NCBI GenBank assembly: GCA_037501455.1
Contig: CM074858.1
Location: forward strand, 35,275,001-35,339,000
DNA length: 64,000 nucleotides
Origin: Lantana camara
Taxonomy: Eukaryota; Streptophyta; Magnoliopsida; Lamiales; Verbenaceae
Direction: 5' to 3'
The notes beneath the pieces were generated by a model that was not told the DNA's origin, did no database searches, and saw nothing but the letters and a program-made list of their open reading frames with translations. Positions 36,209 to 44,928 of this stretch are shown here, one piece after another. Position 1 is the stretch's first letter. Every line of letters starts with the position of its first letter. The position numbers were made by a program, and so were the translations under genes.

Positions 36209-36397
36209 CAGGGACTTGGTGTGAGTGGTGACCCGAGGAGGCAAGGGCTGACGGCGATCCCTCACACTAGTCCCACCAATGAACGGCGTAACCGGACCTC
36301 GTTAGGAGTTAGTGAGGAATGGACGCTGAGTGTCATCTGGGGAGTCATGTTCCCCTTTTGGTCAATGAATGGGTGGATGGGCCTTGCAAACCCGCCA
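36209..36397 (+). ncRNA. Predicted multi-hairpin RNA domain (P LTR3)
   Basis: Copy of 16801-16989. HP2 here pairs CCTCGTTA with TTAGTGAGG, using a G-T type pair where LTR1 has a different pair. HP1, HP3 and HP4 arms are unchanged. Confidence 0.6.
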
Positions 36398-37057
36398 CCA
36401 ACCCGGAGGAAGAAGGTGTAAATGTTATTAAATGCGCACGAAAGAATGATATGCATGAAAAGAAAGAAAGAATGAATGTTAATGAATGGTAATGAATTAC
36501 ACGAGGTGTTGGTTGGAGATAATGCACGCCCACTCGTCGGGCCACTAGTGACCTTGACCTAATGTTAATGAATCGTTATAATCCCTTTTGATGATTTCTA
36601 TTCACCCACATGGGAAACTCTTTAAAAACCTCACTTGGGATTATCGCTTGCATGTCCGAATCTCTCTTTAGCACCCCCACACGTGGAGATGCCACACGCC
36701 CGCACTACAGGTCGATCCACACACGTAATGAATAATATGTACATGAATCAACTTGTAGCGAACGGGTGACAATAAAATAAATGACAGGCTAGGCGGGACT
36801 AACTCGCAAATCAAATACCACATTGCATAGTAATTAAGCGGAAGCATGCTATATTATCGATCATTTACCAAGTAGTTCATATTTTGCTTTTACATATCAA
36901 TACATTATCATATCCTAAAATACATAACAAATAACGTTAACAACAATTCCTTTGAAACACTAAATATAATGCACCGTGCTCGACTCGAATGCAAGGACTA
37001 GACTCGGCTCGATTCCCGCCTAGCGTGTACCTGCAAGAACTTGAAATGTGGAGGCTT

Positions 37058-37073
37058 CAGTCTGTGAAGACTG
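37058..37073 (-). ncRNA. CAGTC/GACTG hairpin (Q 3' LTR)
   Basis: Sense CAGTCT-TCAC-AGACTG in CTCACTCAG context, 27 nt before acceptor TTCTTGCAG (to 37031). Copy at 45320-45335 in the 5' LTR. Confidence 0.55.
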
Positions 37074-37281
37074 AGTGAGGGGTTTCCATAAATATTAACG
37101 CAACTAACAGGCAAGTTATAACCTCGGGTAAGGTTTCATAACTAATGATATTATAAGTTCAAGAATAACATAGAACTCGCCCGAGATTACAACTATCAAT
37201 ATTAAACACGTTAATAATAAATATGCAATCATACAATTCAATTACAATGCACACGTAACAGTTTCATGAACTCAATTCCAT

Positions 37282-37375
37282 AAACTACTTCACTCCAAGA
37301 ACTCCATCACTCTGATCAACTCCATCACTCCATTTACTCCATCACTCCAATAAACTACATCACTCCAATAACGGG
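37282..37375 (-). repeat. Minisatellite in Q LTR
   Basis: Degenerate tandem units of about 15-16 bp built on aactccatcactcc. The 5' LTR has the same array at about 45552-45640 with one unit changed. Confidence 0.7.
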
Positions 37376-37416
37376 AAAGTTGCGAGCCTTCACCATTCAT
37401 GGTAACACGGTAATCA

Positions 37417-37550
37417 CGGTCTAATCACGATGCACGCATTGCTTTGCCTGATCATGACATTAATCAAGCTACACGTATTGCTTTGCATTAGCCTGACTTG
37501 CTTTAAATCATTTAAATGATTCAATCACGGTAGGTGCATTGCTTTGCACG
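37417..37550 (-). repeat. Three-unit repeat with TGCAAAGCAATGC hairpins (Q 3' LTR)
   Basis: Three degenerate units of 50-60 bp. Each has, on the minus strand, a GTCATG/GTCAGG start and a GCAAAGCAAT core. GTGCA-AAGCAA-TGCAC pairs in one unit. Copy at about 45690-45825. It occupies the place of HP1-HP4 in other families. Confidence 0.6.
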
Positions 37551-37601
37551 ACCATGACTTGCTTGCCAAACACATGAAAGTTTAGCCAAAAGATAAATAT
37601 A

Positions 37602-37606
37602 TGTAT
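37602..37606 (+). repeat. Left target-site duplication of the copia element (TGTAT)
   Basis: Paired with TGTAT at 42490-42494. The empty site is intact in Q's 5' LTR at about 45869-45873 (ATATATGTATACC). Confidence 0.95.
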
Positions 37607-37790
37607 TGTTGACTTATATAATTTAGGAAAGGATTTCTTACCCTTCTTACGAGATTGTTTTTCTCCCTTGATTCAGGATCTCTGTATTATTTATGCTTCC
37701 GCCTTTGTATTCCTGTTTCATAAGAATCAATACTATCAATACAACTACAACCTTTTGTTCTATCTCTATGCTTTTCTATACTTTACAACA
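37607..37790 (+). repeat. 5' LTR of the copia element
   Basis: 184 bp, TG...CA. Differs from the 3' LTR at two nearby sites (acaactac against tcaattac, 37740-37745). A TATTATTTATGC segment near 37682 may serve as promoter or poly(A) signal. Confidence 0.95.
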
Positions 37791-37803
37791 TGGTATCAGA
37801 GCC
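37791..37803 (+). promoter_or_regulatory. Primer-binding site of the copia element
   Basis: TGGTATCAGAGCC begins directly at the LTR end, complementary to initiator tRNA-Met. Confidence 0.95.
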
Positions 37804-37851
37804 ACACGATCGTAAGGATCTGTGATTGGCGTCATCATCTACCGTTCGACA

Positions 37852-38922
37852 ATGGGCAACGAGCCAGAGGTCTCGTCGCCGGCGTTGTCTGAGGCAGCTA
37901 CTATTCTGTCCCAGCAGATTGCGCAACTTCTACAACAACAAAAACCACAGCCATCACAACCAAATTCTGATGGTCCAGTAACCATAGACATAAAATTAAA
38001 CAATAACAATTATGTCTTATGGGCAAGGATGCTCGAGATCGCGATTGGTGCGCGAGGGCGTCTCAACCACTTAACCGGCCGTCCGGCACCATCGGCGGAG
38101 ACAGATGCTGCATATCCAACCTGGAAACAAAGGGATTTGCAGGTTTTTAGTTGGATTACACAGGCCATTGAACCCAGCCTGGTAACCCAGTTCATTCATT
38201 ACCCAACTTCAAAAGATTTATGGACCGGATTATCAATGACTTACCAGTCCGGCGAGGATAGCTTACAGATCTTCGATCTAATGACCAAAGCTGACCGAAT
38301 TCGACAAGACCAGACCTCACTCGAAGAATACTTCAGTATTAGCAAAAGCATCTGGGCCGAAATCGACCGGCGGAGACCCAATCCCATGGAATCCCCAAAC
38401 GACATCACCAAATTCAACAAAATACAAGATGAACACCGCCTATTCAAGTTTCTCTCTGGCCTGAACGCGGAGTTTGATGCGATTACAAGAGATATTCTGA
38501 AAGAAGTCGATTTACCCTCAGTTGATGCCGCGTACGCCATCGTTCGCCGGGAAGCCGCCAGGAAAACCATCTTAGGCCCGTCGGCAGCCTCCAACGAGGC
38601 AAACCCATCATCGGGTATCGGAACAGGCCTGATCGTACAGGGACAAGGGACGAGAATCAGATCCGGCGCACGCAAACCCACACGCCGTGCTGACCCGCCG
38701 CGCCAGGCTCCGCCACTCTCTTCCCACAGCAAATCCGACCTCGAATGCGAGCATTACGGGAAACCGGGTCACGTGAAGGCAGGGTGTTTCGAATTAATCG
38801 GTTACCCGGAGTGGTGGGTGCCTCGCGAGAAGAAAGGAGGTGGTGATCGGAGGCAGAGTCGGGCGTCGCGGCGGCCGCCACTGGTGCCGACGCCGACGCC
38901 GATATCGGTGATACAGGAGTAG
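37852..38922 (+). pseudogene. gag: copia gag (capsid/nucleocapsid), 356 codons, damaged zinc knuckle
   Basis: Gag forms the virus-like particle that packages element RNA. The ATG at 37852 (MGNEPEV) is chosen; an upstream ATG at 37822 in the same frame gives ten unlikely extra residues. The capsid part contains LNNNNYVLWARMLEIAIGAR and QVFSWITQAIEPSL, typical of plant copia Gag. The zinc knuckle near codon 296 reads CEHYGKPGHVKAGC: the second cysteine is tyrosine, breaking the CX2CX4HX4C pattern. The frame ends at TAG 38920-38922 and pol lies in another frame. In related elements gag and pol form one ORF, so a frame-changing mutation near 38840-38920 is inferred. Confidence 0.9.
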
Positions 38923-40028
38923 TGGCGGCAGGGATAGCTCAGCGGGCGAGTCTGAGCGGCAGACGAAATGAGGGAGGCAGAAACCATTCTCAAGGTATAG
39001 GGCACAAGAGGGGGAAATCCCTTCTTTGCCCCTCTTATAAAGACATTAATTCTATTAAAATGGATATGGGAGGAATTAATGGTATAAATAACTCAGACAA
39101 TGCTAAAACCCCTTACTGGATATTTGATTGTGGTGCAATTGATACTGTTACGTATGATTCATCTGATATAATTGCACCTCAGACCCCGCAGTGAAAGAAA
39201 ATTCAAACTGCTAGTGGTGAAGTTGTGTCGGTAAAAAGGGGAGGATTGATTGAGTTTTCACCCACATTAAAACTTTCAAACTGTTTGCTTGTTCCGTCCC
39301 TGTCTCATAAACTACTCTCAATCAGTCATGTTACCCGAGAATTAAATTGCACTGTTGTGATGTATCCCTCATTCTGTGTTCTGCAGGATATCCATTCGAG
39401 GAAGATAATTGGGCGTGGCACTGAACGAGGGGGTCTTTATTACGTTGATGAAGTTGTCTCTGGGGGACGGACATTAACGGCTCAGGGTTTGGATGATAAA
39501 AAGAGTTGGCTATGGAATCGGCGTCTAGGGCACCCGTCTGATGGATATCTGAAGAAGTTGTTTCCTAATTTTTCAAGTGAACATTTATCTTGTGATACTT
39601 GTGTTTTAGCAAAAAGTCACAGACATTCTTTTCCATTAAATAATACAAGAGTTGATATCCCGTTTTCTTTAATTCACTCTGATGTTTGGGGACCAGCCCC
39701 AGTTCTTGGTGGTGGAGAATTTCAATACTTCGTGACTTTTATTGATGATTGCACCCGTATGTGCTGGATCTATTTTTTGAAGCACAAGTCTGATGTACTT
39801 GATAAATTTTCTCACTTTTACAACATGATTCGCACTCAATTTAAGGCGCAGGTTCAGATACTCCGTTCTGATAATGGAGGAGAATTCGTTAACCACAAGT
39901 TCCATGCCTTCTTCTCGGAAAATGGGCTCGTTCATCAAACCACCTGCCCGTATACACCTCAACAAAATGGAGTGGTGGAACGAAAAAACCGGTTTCTTTT
40001 GGAAATTACTCGGGCATTAATGATTTAG
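38922..40028 (+). pseudogene. pol: copia pol, N-terminal part: protease, GAG-pre-integrase, integrase
   Basis: Frame shared with the RT part. Protease would mature the polyprotein; its active site reads FDCGAIDTVT where the family has DSGA-like sequence, so serine is replaced by cysteine. A TGA at 39192-39194 interrupts it just after. GAG-pre-integrase follows (WLWNRRLGHPS, then CDTC). The zinc-binding region has asparagine in place of the first histidine. The integrase core keeps D in HSDVWGP, D in RSDNGGEF and, 36 residues on, E in NGVVERKNR, the D,D(35)E arrangement. A TAG at 40026-40028 ends this part. Integration by its own protein is unlikely. Confidence 0.92.
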
Positions 40029-42311
40029 TCTCGTGTGCCCTCCTCCTTCTGGCCAGAAGCCTTGGCCACAGCTGCTTACTTAGCCAACCGACTACCCACA
40101 AAGATACTTAAGTTTCGCACACCTATCCAGTGCTTAAGTGAACTCACTCAAGTCCCACCTGAAATGGCTCTTACACCTCGGATATTTGGGTGCTCGGTCT
40201 TTGTACATATTCCCACTGCTCACCTGTCCAAACTTGATCCGTGCGCAGAGAAATGTGTGTTTGTGGGATATGGGATTCACCAAAAGGGGTACCGATGCTT
40301 TAACCCCAAATCTCGTCGAATGTTCATCACGATGGACTGTGACTTTGTGGAAACAGAATATTATTATAGCCAGCTTAGTGGACAGGGGGAGAGTGAACAG
40401 AACAAGGATCCACTAAACTGGCTGTGTGCAACTCCGTTATCTTCTGGTAATGATCCGTTCCCTCTCAGTGCTGATATGAGTGCCACGCCCCCATCCACAT
40501 TACCTTCCTCGAGTGATATCCCTGAGATTAGTACTAAAGTTTTTGATTCTGCAAATTCTATATCTGTTATCCCTAACAGTGTAGGTGAGACGGAAACGGA
40601 TAGGTATATTCTCCCTCCTCGGAGTACCCGAGGGGTACGACCCAGACAGTATAGTCCTGAACATCAGGGGAGGTTACAGAGATATCCAGTGGCTAACCTT
40701 GTCAGGGGGAGTCTAACAAAATCCGCAAAAGCCTTCTCAGCTGCTATTTACACTGAAAGGGTCCCAAGAAATATGGAGGAAGCAATGGGGATTCCTGAGT
40801 GGAGACAGGCAATGGATGATGAAATGAATGCACTCAGGAAGAATAAAACGTGGGATAAATGCCCACGACTGCCTGGTAAGAAGTTAGTGGGATGCAGATG
40901 GGTGTATACAATCAAACGAAAAGCTGACGGATCCGTGGAACGATATAAGGCCCGCCTAGTGGCCAAATGGTACACCCAAACTTATGGGGTTGACTATGCA
41001 GAAACTTTCTCCCCGGTAGCAAAAATTGACTCGATCAGGGTCCTGTTCTCCGTTGCTGTAAATCAAAATTGGCCGCTCTATCAGTTTGATGTGAAGAATG
41101 CGTTCCTTCACGGTGACCTCGTTGAAGAAGTGTACATGGAAGCTCCTCCTGGTTTCTCACATGAGTTTGGAACCAACGAAGTGTGCAGACTTAGAAAGGC
41201 ATTGTATGGACTCAAGCAATCTCCTAGGGCGTGGTTTGGGAGATTTACCGCTGCAATGAAACGGTATGGGTACAAGCAGAGCAACTCTGACCATACCCTG
41301 TTCCTGAAACGAAGGGATGGGAAGATTACTTGTTTGATCATGTACGTGGATGATATGATCATTACCGGGGATGATACCGAGGAAATGAGAGATCTTCGGG
41401 AAAACCTGTTTGGAGAATTCGAGATGAAGGACTTAGGGAACTTGAAGTATTTTTTGGGGATTGAAGTCATGCGATCGAATCAAGGGATATATCTTTCACA
41501 GAGGAAGTATGTCCAGGACCTACTAGCAGAAGCAGGTATGCTGGATTGCAAGCCAAGTGATACACCCATGGTTAGCAATCATGGATTGAAGATTGTTGAC
41601 GGAGCTGAGTCAGCTGACCGAACGAGGTATCAACACCTCGTAGGAAAACTCATATACCTCTCACATACCAGACCTGACGTCGCGTATGTCGTGGGAGTAG
41701 TAAGTCAGTTTATGCACAACCCTCAGAAAGAGCATATGGAAGCAGCACTGTGGATATTGAGATACTTAAAGGGTTCTCCGGACACAGGGATTTTGTTCAA
41801 AAGGAATGGTCACCTACAAATAGAAGCCTACACAGATGCAGATTGGGCAGGCAGTCCACTTGACAGGAGGTCAACCTCTGGCTACTTTACGTTAGTTGGG
41901 GGAAATTTAGTTACATGGAGGAGCAAGAAACAGAAGGTGGTAGCCCTCTCTAGTGCCGAGGCAGAGTTCAGGGGTATTGCAAAAGGAGTTTCTGAAATAC
42001 TTTGGTTAAGAAAATTGATGGCTGAACTCGGGTTCCCTCCAGATAAAGCGTGTCCCCTCATCTGTGATAACAAGGCAGCCATTCAGATATCCGAAAATCC
42101 AGTACAGCATGACAGAACGAAGCATGTAGAGATTGATCGCCACTTTATCAAGGAAAAGCTAGAAAGTGGAGTCATATCTCTCCCGTTTGTGCGATCTGAA
42201 AACCAATTGGCTGACATTCTCACGAAGGCTGTTATGGGGAAAGCATTCCATGGTATCTTGAGCAAGCTAGGTGTCGGGTATCCCTCGACCTACCTTGAGG
42301 GGGAGTGTTGA
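40029..42311 (+). pseudogene. pol: copia pol, C-terminal part: reverse transcriptase and RNase H
   Basis: Continuous open frame of about 760 codons after the TAG at 40026, without a normal start codon. The RT domain begins near WDKCPRLPGKKLVGCRWVY (40851 on) and contains QFDVKNAFLHGDL, LYGLKQSPRAWF and the catalytic YVDD (41343-41354). RNase H has YTDADWAGSPLDRRSTSGY and ALSSAEAEF, then ICDNKAAIQI. KWYTQTYGVDY has tryptophan where relatives usually have glycine. The stop at 42309-42311 lies inside the 3' LTR, so the PPT is within the coding end. Catalytic residues look intact, but expression depends on passing the upstream breaks. Confidence 0.95.
42297..42305 (+). promoter_or_regulatory. Polypurine tract of the copia element
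   Basis: GAGGGGGAG directly before the 3' LTR TGTTGAC. It overlaps the last codons of pol. Confidence 0.92.
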
Positions 42312-42489
42312 CTTATATAATTTAGGAAAGGATTTCTTACCCTTCTTACGAGATTGTTTTTCTCCCTTGATTCAGGATCTCTGTATTATTTATGCTTCCG
42401 CCTTTGTATTCCTGTTTCATAAGAATCAATACTATCAATTCAATTACAACCTTTTGTTCTATCTCTATGCTTTTCTATACTTTACAACA
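42306..42489 (+). repeat. 3' LTR of the copia element
   Basis: 184 bp, second copy of 37607-37790, two substitutions by eye. Confidence 0.95.
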
Positions 42490-42494
42490 TGTAT
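42490..42494 (+). repeat. Right target-site duplication of the copia element (TGTAT)
   Basis: Right copy of the 5-bp duplication; Q LTR sequence (ACCTTTTAGC) resumes after it. Confidence 0.95.
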
Positions 42495-42559
42495 ACCTTT
42501 TAGCAAAAATTACACATATGGGTTAAACGGGTTTTATGTAATTAGCAATTAAACCTCAC

Positions 42560-42625
42560 CTTTACCGACAAAATACAAGTAGGACAAGGCCTACGGAGCT
42601 CGCTCCTCGTCCCGGGGATGCTGGT
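42560..42625 (-). other. Predicted leader exon 2 (Q 3' LTR)
   Basis: 66 nt on the minus strand between TATCTTGCACAG and GTAAAG|GTGAGGTTT. The copy in the 5' LTR (45939-46004) has TAACG|GTGAGG. Confidence 0.5.
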
Positions 42626-43039
42626 CTGTGCAAGATAGACATGTGTACGTGAGACACGACCCGTATGAACCATTTAAGACGCACGACAAAGTCATAATCA
42701 ATAGGTTATGCAATAACAATTAAGGAATGTTAATTAGGAGCATAATCACCACTAAACCAAGTTTATAACTTATATAAGCCACATACGGGAGCCAAAGAAG
42801 TGAAAGGAATGCAATATGAGACGTTTTGGTGAAGTTTGGCAAAAATGGACAATTTTAGGAAATTAATATGTTGAGGGAAAACTGGAATATCTTTAATTCT
42901 AGAAGTGGGAATTGAGTTTTGTTTATTGTATATGAAACTAGACACATAGAAATTTCCAACGCTATATGGAACGTTTTCTAATTGAAAGCGAGGTGAAAAT
43001 GGCGTAGGTCCGAAGTTGGACAAAATGCAGTTTCTGGAG

Positions 43040-43198
43040 GGGTCGCGGGCGAGACCAAAAACCTTCACAAAATGGTCGCGGCCGCGACCAAGCATTTTTC
43101 ATGAATTTTCATGCAATTTTTCAAAAAGTCGAAACTTGGCCAAAAATGGGTAGCGGCCGCGACTGATTTTACACGTAAAACAGGTCGCGGGCGCGACC
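43040..43198 (-). repeat. GC palindrome cluster (Q 3' LTR)
   Basis: GGTCGCGGGCGAGACC (43040-43055), TGGTCGCGGCCGCGACCA (43073-43090), GGTAGCGGCCGCGACT (43149-43164), GGTCGCGGGCGCGACC (43183-43198). Same cores as in P and X although the flanks differ. Copy at 46419-46577. Confidence 0.8.
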
Positions 43199-44344
43199 AA
43201 GTACGCAGCAGCATCAAAACAGGGGAAAACAGGGGACTTTCGTGTAAAAAATCCCCAAAACACCAACAAATGCATGATCACTCCAAAGAAAATGTTAAAG
43301 TTTGTCAAATATACACTATACTTCCCTTATTCAACCATCCAACCAAGAATTACACACTCAAGCATCCAAATTCATCATTAAAACCCCATATATTAACTTG
43401 TGCTCCAAGCTCATAAACTTCACAATATATGCATCAAATTCAAGCTATACTCATGTATTCATATCTCCAACAACTCAAACACAATTCATTCACTCTAAAT
43501 CGTAACCCTAGTTCATCACTTCAATTCAAGAATTCCTCTATCACTCATGTATACCTTGAAAGAAAGGATGAAATTATGGAGATGATGATGATTCTTGCTT
43601 CAAAGTATGAGATTTTATGGAAAATAATTTGAATTTGATGAAATCCTTCTTCTTCTTCATCTTGTGGTGTTTGATCGTGGAAATGGAAGACAAGAAAGAA
43701 AATGTTTGTATGTCTTGTATGAAATGAAATGGAAGGAAGAGATGCTTCTACGTTATTCATTTAATCAAAGAGATGATTAGCCATTAATTGCTATTAAGTC
43801 CTTAAGTTTAGTAAGTCATGCAATTAGCTTCTACATTAATGAAATGATGCCAATTAAGTCCAAAGAAATTTCATGCAATTTAGTCCTTTAATTTAAAGAA
43901 ATGATAACTTAAGGCCTGATAACCAAATAAATCATGTTCGCCAAATTATTTCACGTAACAAGTCTCAAGTTGACAAGTATTTCAATTAAACATGTAGAAA
44001 TATAATTCATATAATTGTGATGAAATGTAAGAATTTAATAAACGAAAGAATTAAATAAATCCTAACTCTCAGAAAAATCACACGTGTCGTGGGTACCTGA
44101 AACGATGGAAAATTGGGGCGTTACAATTCTCTCCCGCTTAAGAGAATCCGTCCTCGGATTCACCCTTCCGTGTTCATCCCACGCGGGTTGGCCATTCCCC
44201 GTTAGGGATTAGTCCGAAAGAGATCTTCCGTTGTAAGATTCCTTCACTGCTATCAAGTCACGACCCTCAACTTCCCGGAACCTAAACACTCGAAAGAAAA
44301 TCTAACCTTCCACTAGAACAAGTTGGCAAGTAGCAGGTAATAGT

Positions 44345-44361
44345 GAGAGTGCCCCGTCTCT
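44345..44361 (-). repeat. Single CGGGG-loop hairpin (Q)
   Basis: Minus strand AGAGA-CGGGGCAC-TCTC. One unit only, compared with 4-7 in other elements. Confidence 0.6.
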
Positions 44362-44908
44362 TGAGCAACAAAGTAAAACTAACTAACAAGGAATCAAATG
44401 TAACAATAATGAGGTATGTGATGCACGTGATATGTATGATTAAGTGTACCGTTCACCGAAGATTGAAGTTCTTTCGTTGTGGTAGTTCGGTTGACCGCTT
44501 TCTCCTTTGAATTATCTCCTTGGTCGTCTCTCCCCCTTAAGAAAGAAAATGAAAATTTTCTTTCTTAAGCCTTTTGAACTCTTGGTCGGGTGTCCAATTG
44601 CTCAAAACTTTCCTCAATTCGGCAAAACTAGAGTGATGGTTGCTAACAAGAAACACTAAATTATGTATGCCGGTTAAATGTTAATGCACGTGTCACACTT
44701 AGAAGCTATTTAGAATGCAAAATGTCACAATTAATGTCAACAGAGTTCAAGTAGACACATTGAACATGTAAATTTCAAGTCACATAAGGTCGCTTAGTGA
44801 GCAATTATTAACAAGAATGAATGAAATGCCCAAGTTACCAAATAATTTCCTATGCCGTTCGACCTAGACTTGACACAACACGACACTAAAACCTCGGTTT
44901 TGCAACCG

Positions 44909-44921
44909 GGCTCTGATACCA
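44909..44921 (-). promoter_or_regulatory. Primer-binding site of Q
   Basis: Minus strand TGGTATCAGAGCC, 7 nt after the LTR end. Confidence 0.86.
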
Positions 44922-44928
44922 CCTAAGA

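Larger units (their letters stand above)
14670..36652 (+). mobile_element. Element P: tandem LTR-internal-LTR-internal-LTR array
   Basis: Three LTRs (from 14670, 20859 and 30300) alternate with two interiors (17742-20858 and 27060-30299). LTR2 and LTR3 each contain the same nested solo LTR E at the same site with the same AGTTG duplication; LTR1 has the empty site. This is expected if E entered the 3' LTR of a simple element and an unequal crossover between LTRs then duplicated an LTR-plus-interior unit. LTR3 has lost about its last 500 bp. No protein-coding remnant is seen. Confidence 0.88.
30300..36652 (+). repeat. LTR3 of element P, carrying solo LTR E2, truncated
   Basis: Aligns with LTR2 including the E insertion, and retains the segments deleted in LTR1 and LTR2. 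It ends at CTTGCATG, equivalent to 17243 in LTR1, so the last 500 bp are missing. The join to TSD-like tgtcc shares TG with both sides. Hairpins HP1-HP4 are kept at about 36209-36397. Confidence 0.86.
37607..42489 (+). mobile_element. Ty1/copia retrotransposon, recent but coding-defective
   Basis: 4,883 bp with 184-bp LTRs (37607-37790 and 42306-42489) starting TGTTGAC and ending ACAACA, 5-bp duplications, PBS and PPT. Order gag, protease, integrase, RT, RNase H is the Ty1/copia order. The LTRs differ at 2 of 184 positions by eye, so insertion is recent. Gag-pol is interrupted by a frame change near 38840-38920, a TGA at 39192 and a TAG at 40026. The best general match is the RE1-like group of plant copia elements. 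Confidence 0.97.
36667..44125 (-). repeat. 3' LTR of Q (contains the copia element)
   Basis: LTR start TGTAACGCCCC at 44125; end GGGGGTGCTAAA at 36667, where the 5' copy has GTGCTATA. Contains exon-2 candidate 42560-42625, CAGTC hairpin 37058-37073, GC palindromes 43040-43198 and a donor CAAG|GTATAC near 43551. Confidence 0.87.
44126..44928 (-). other. Internal region of Q, about 0.8 kb, non-coding
   Basis: Only the 5' and 3' ends of the interiors seen in A, X, P and C are represented. It keeps the PPT (about 44126-44141, with TTAAGCGGGAGAG on the minus strand), the perfect PPT hairpin GAATCCG-AGGA-CGGATTC (44144-44161), a single CGGGG hairpin (44345-44361), GGTGAACGGTAC (minus strand, 44446-44457) and the PBS (44909-44921). 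It suggests a near-minimal set of signals. Confidence 0.8.

Noticed and set aside
39192..39194. Programmed stop readthrough between protease and integrase of the copia element
   Set aside because: Plant copia elements normally have one gag-pol frame. There is a second stop at 40026 and a separate frame change, so random damage is simpler.
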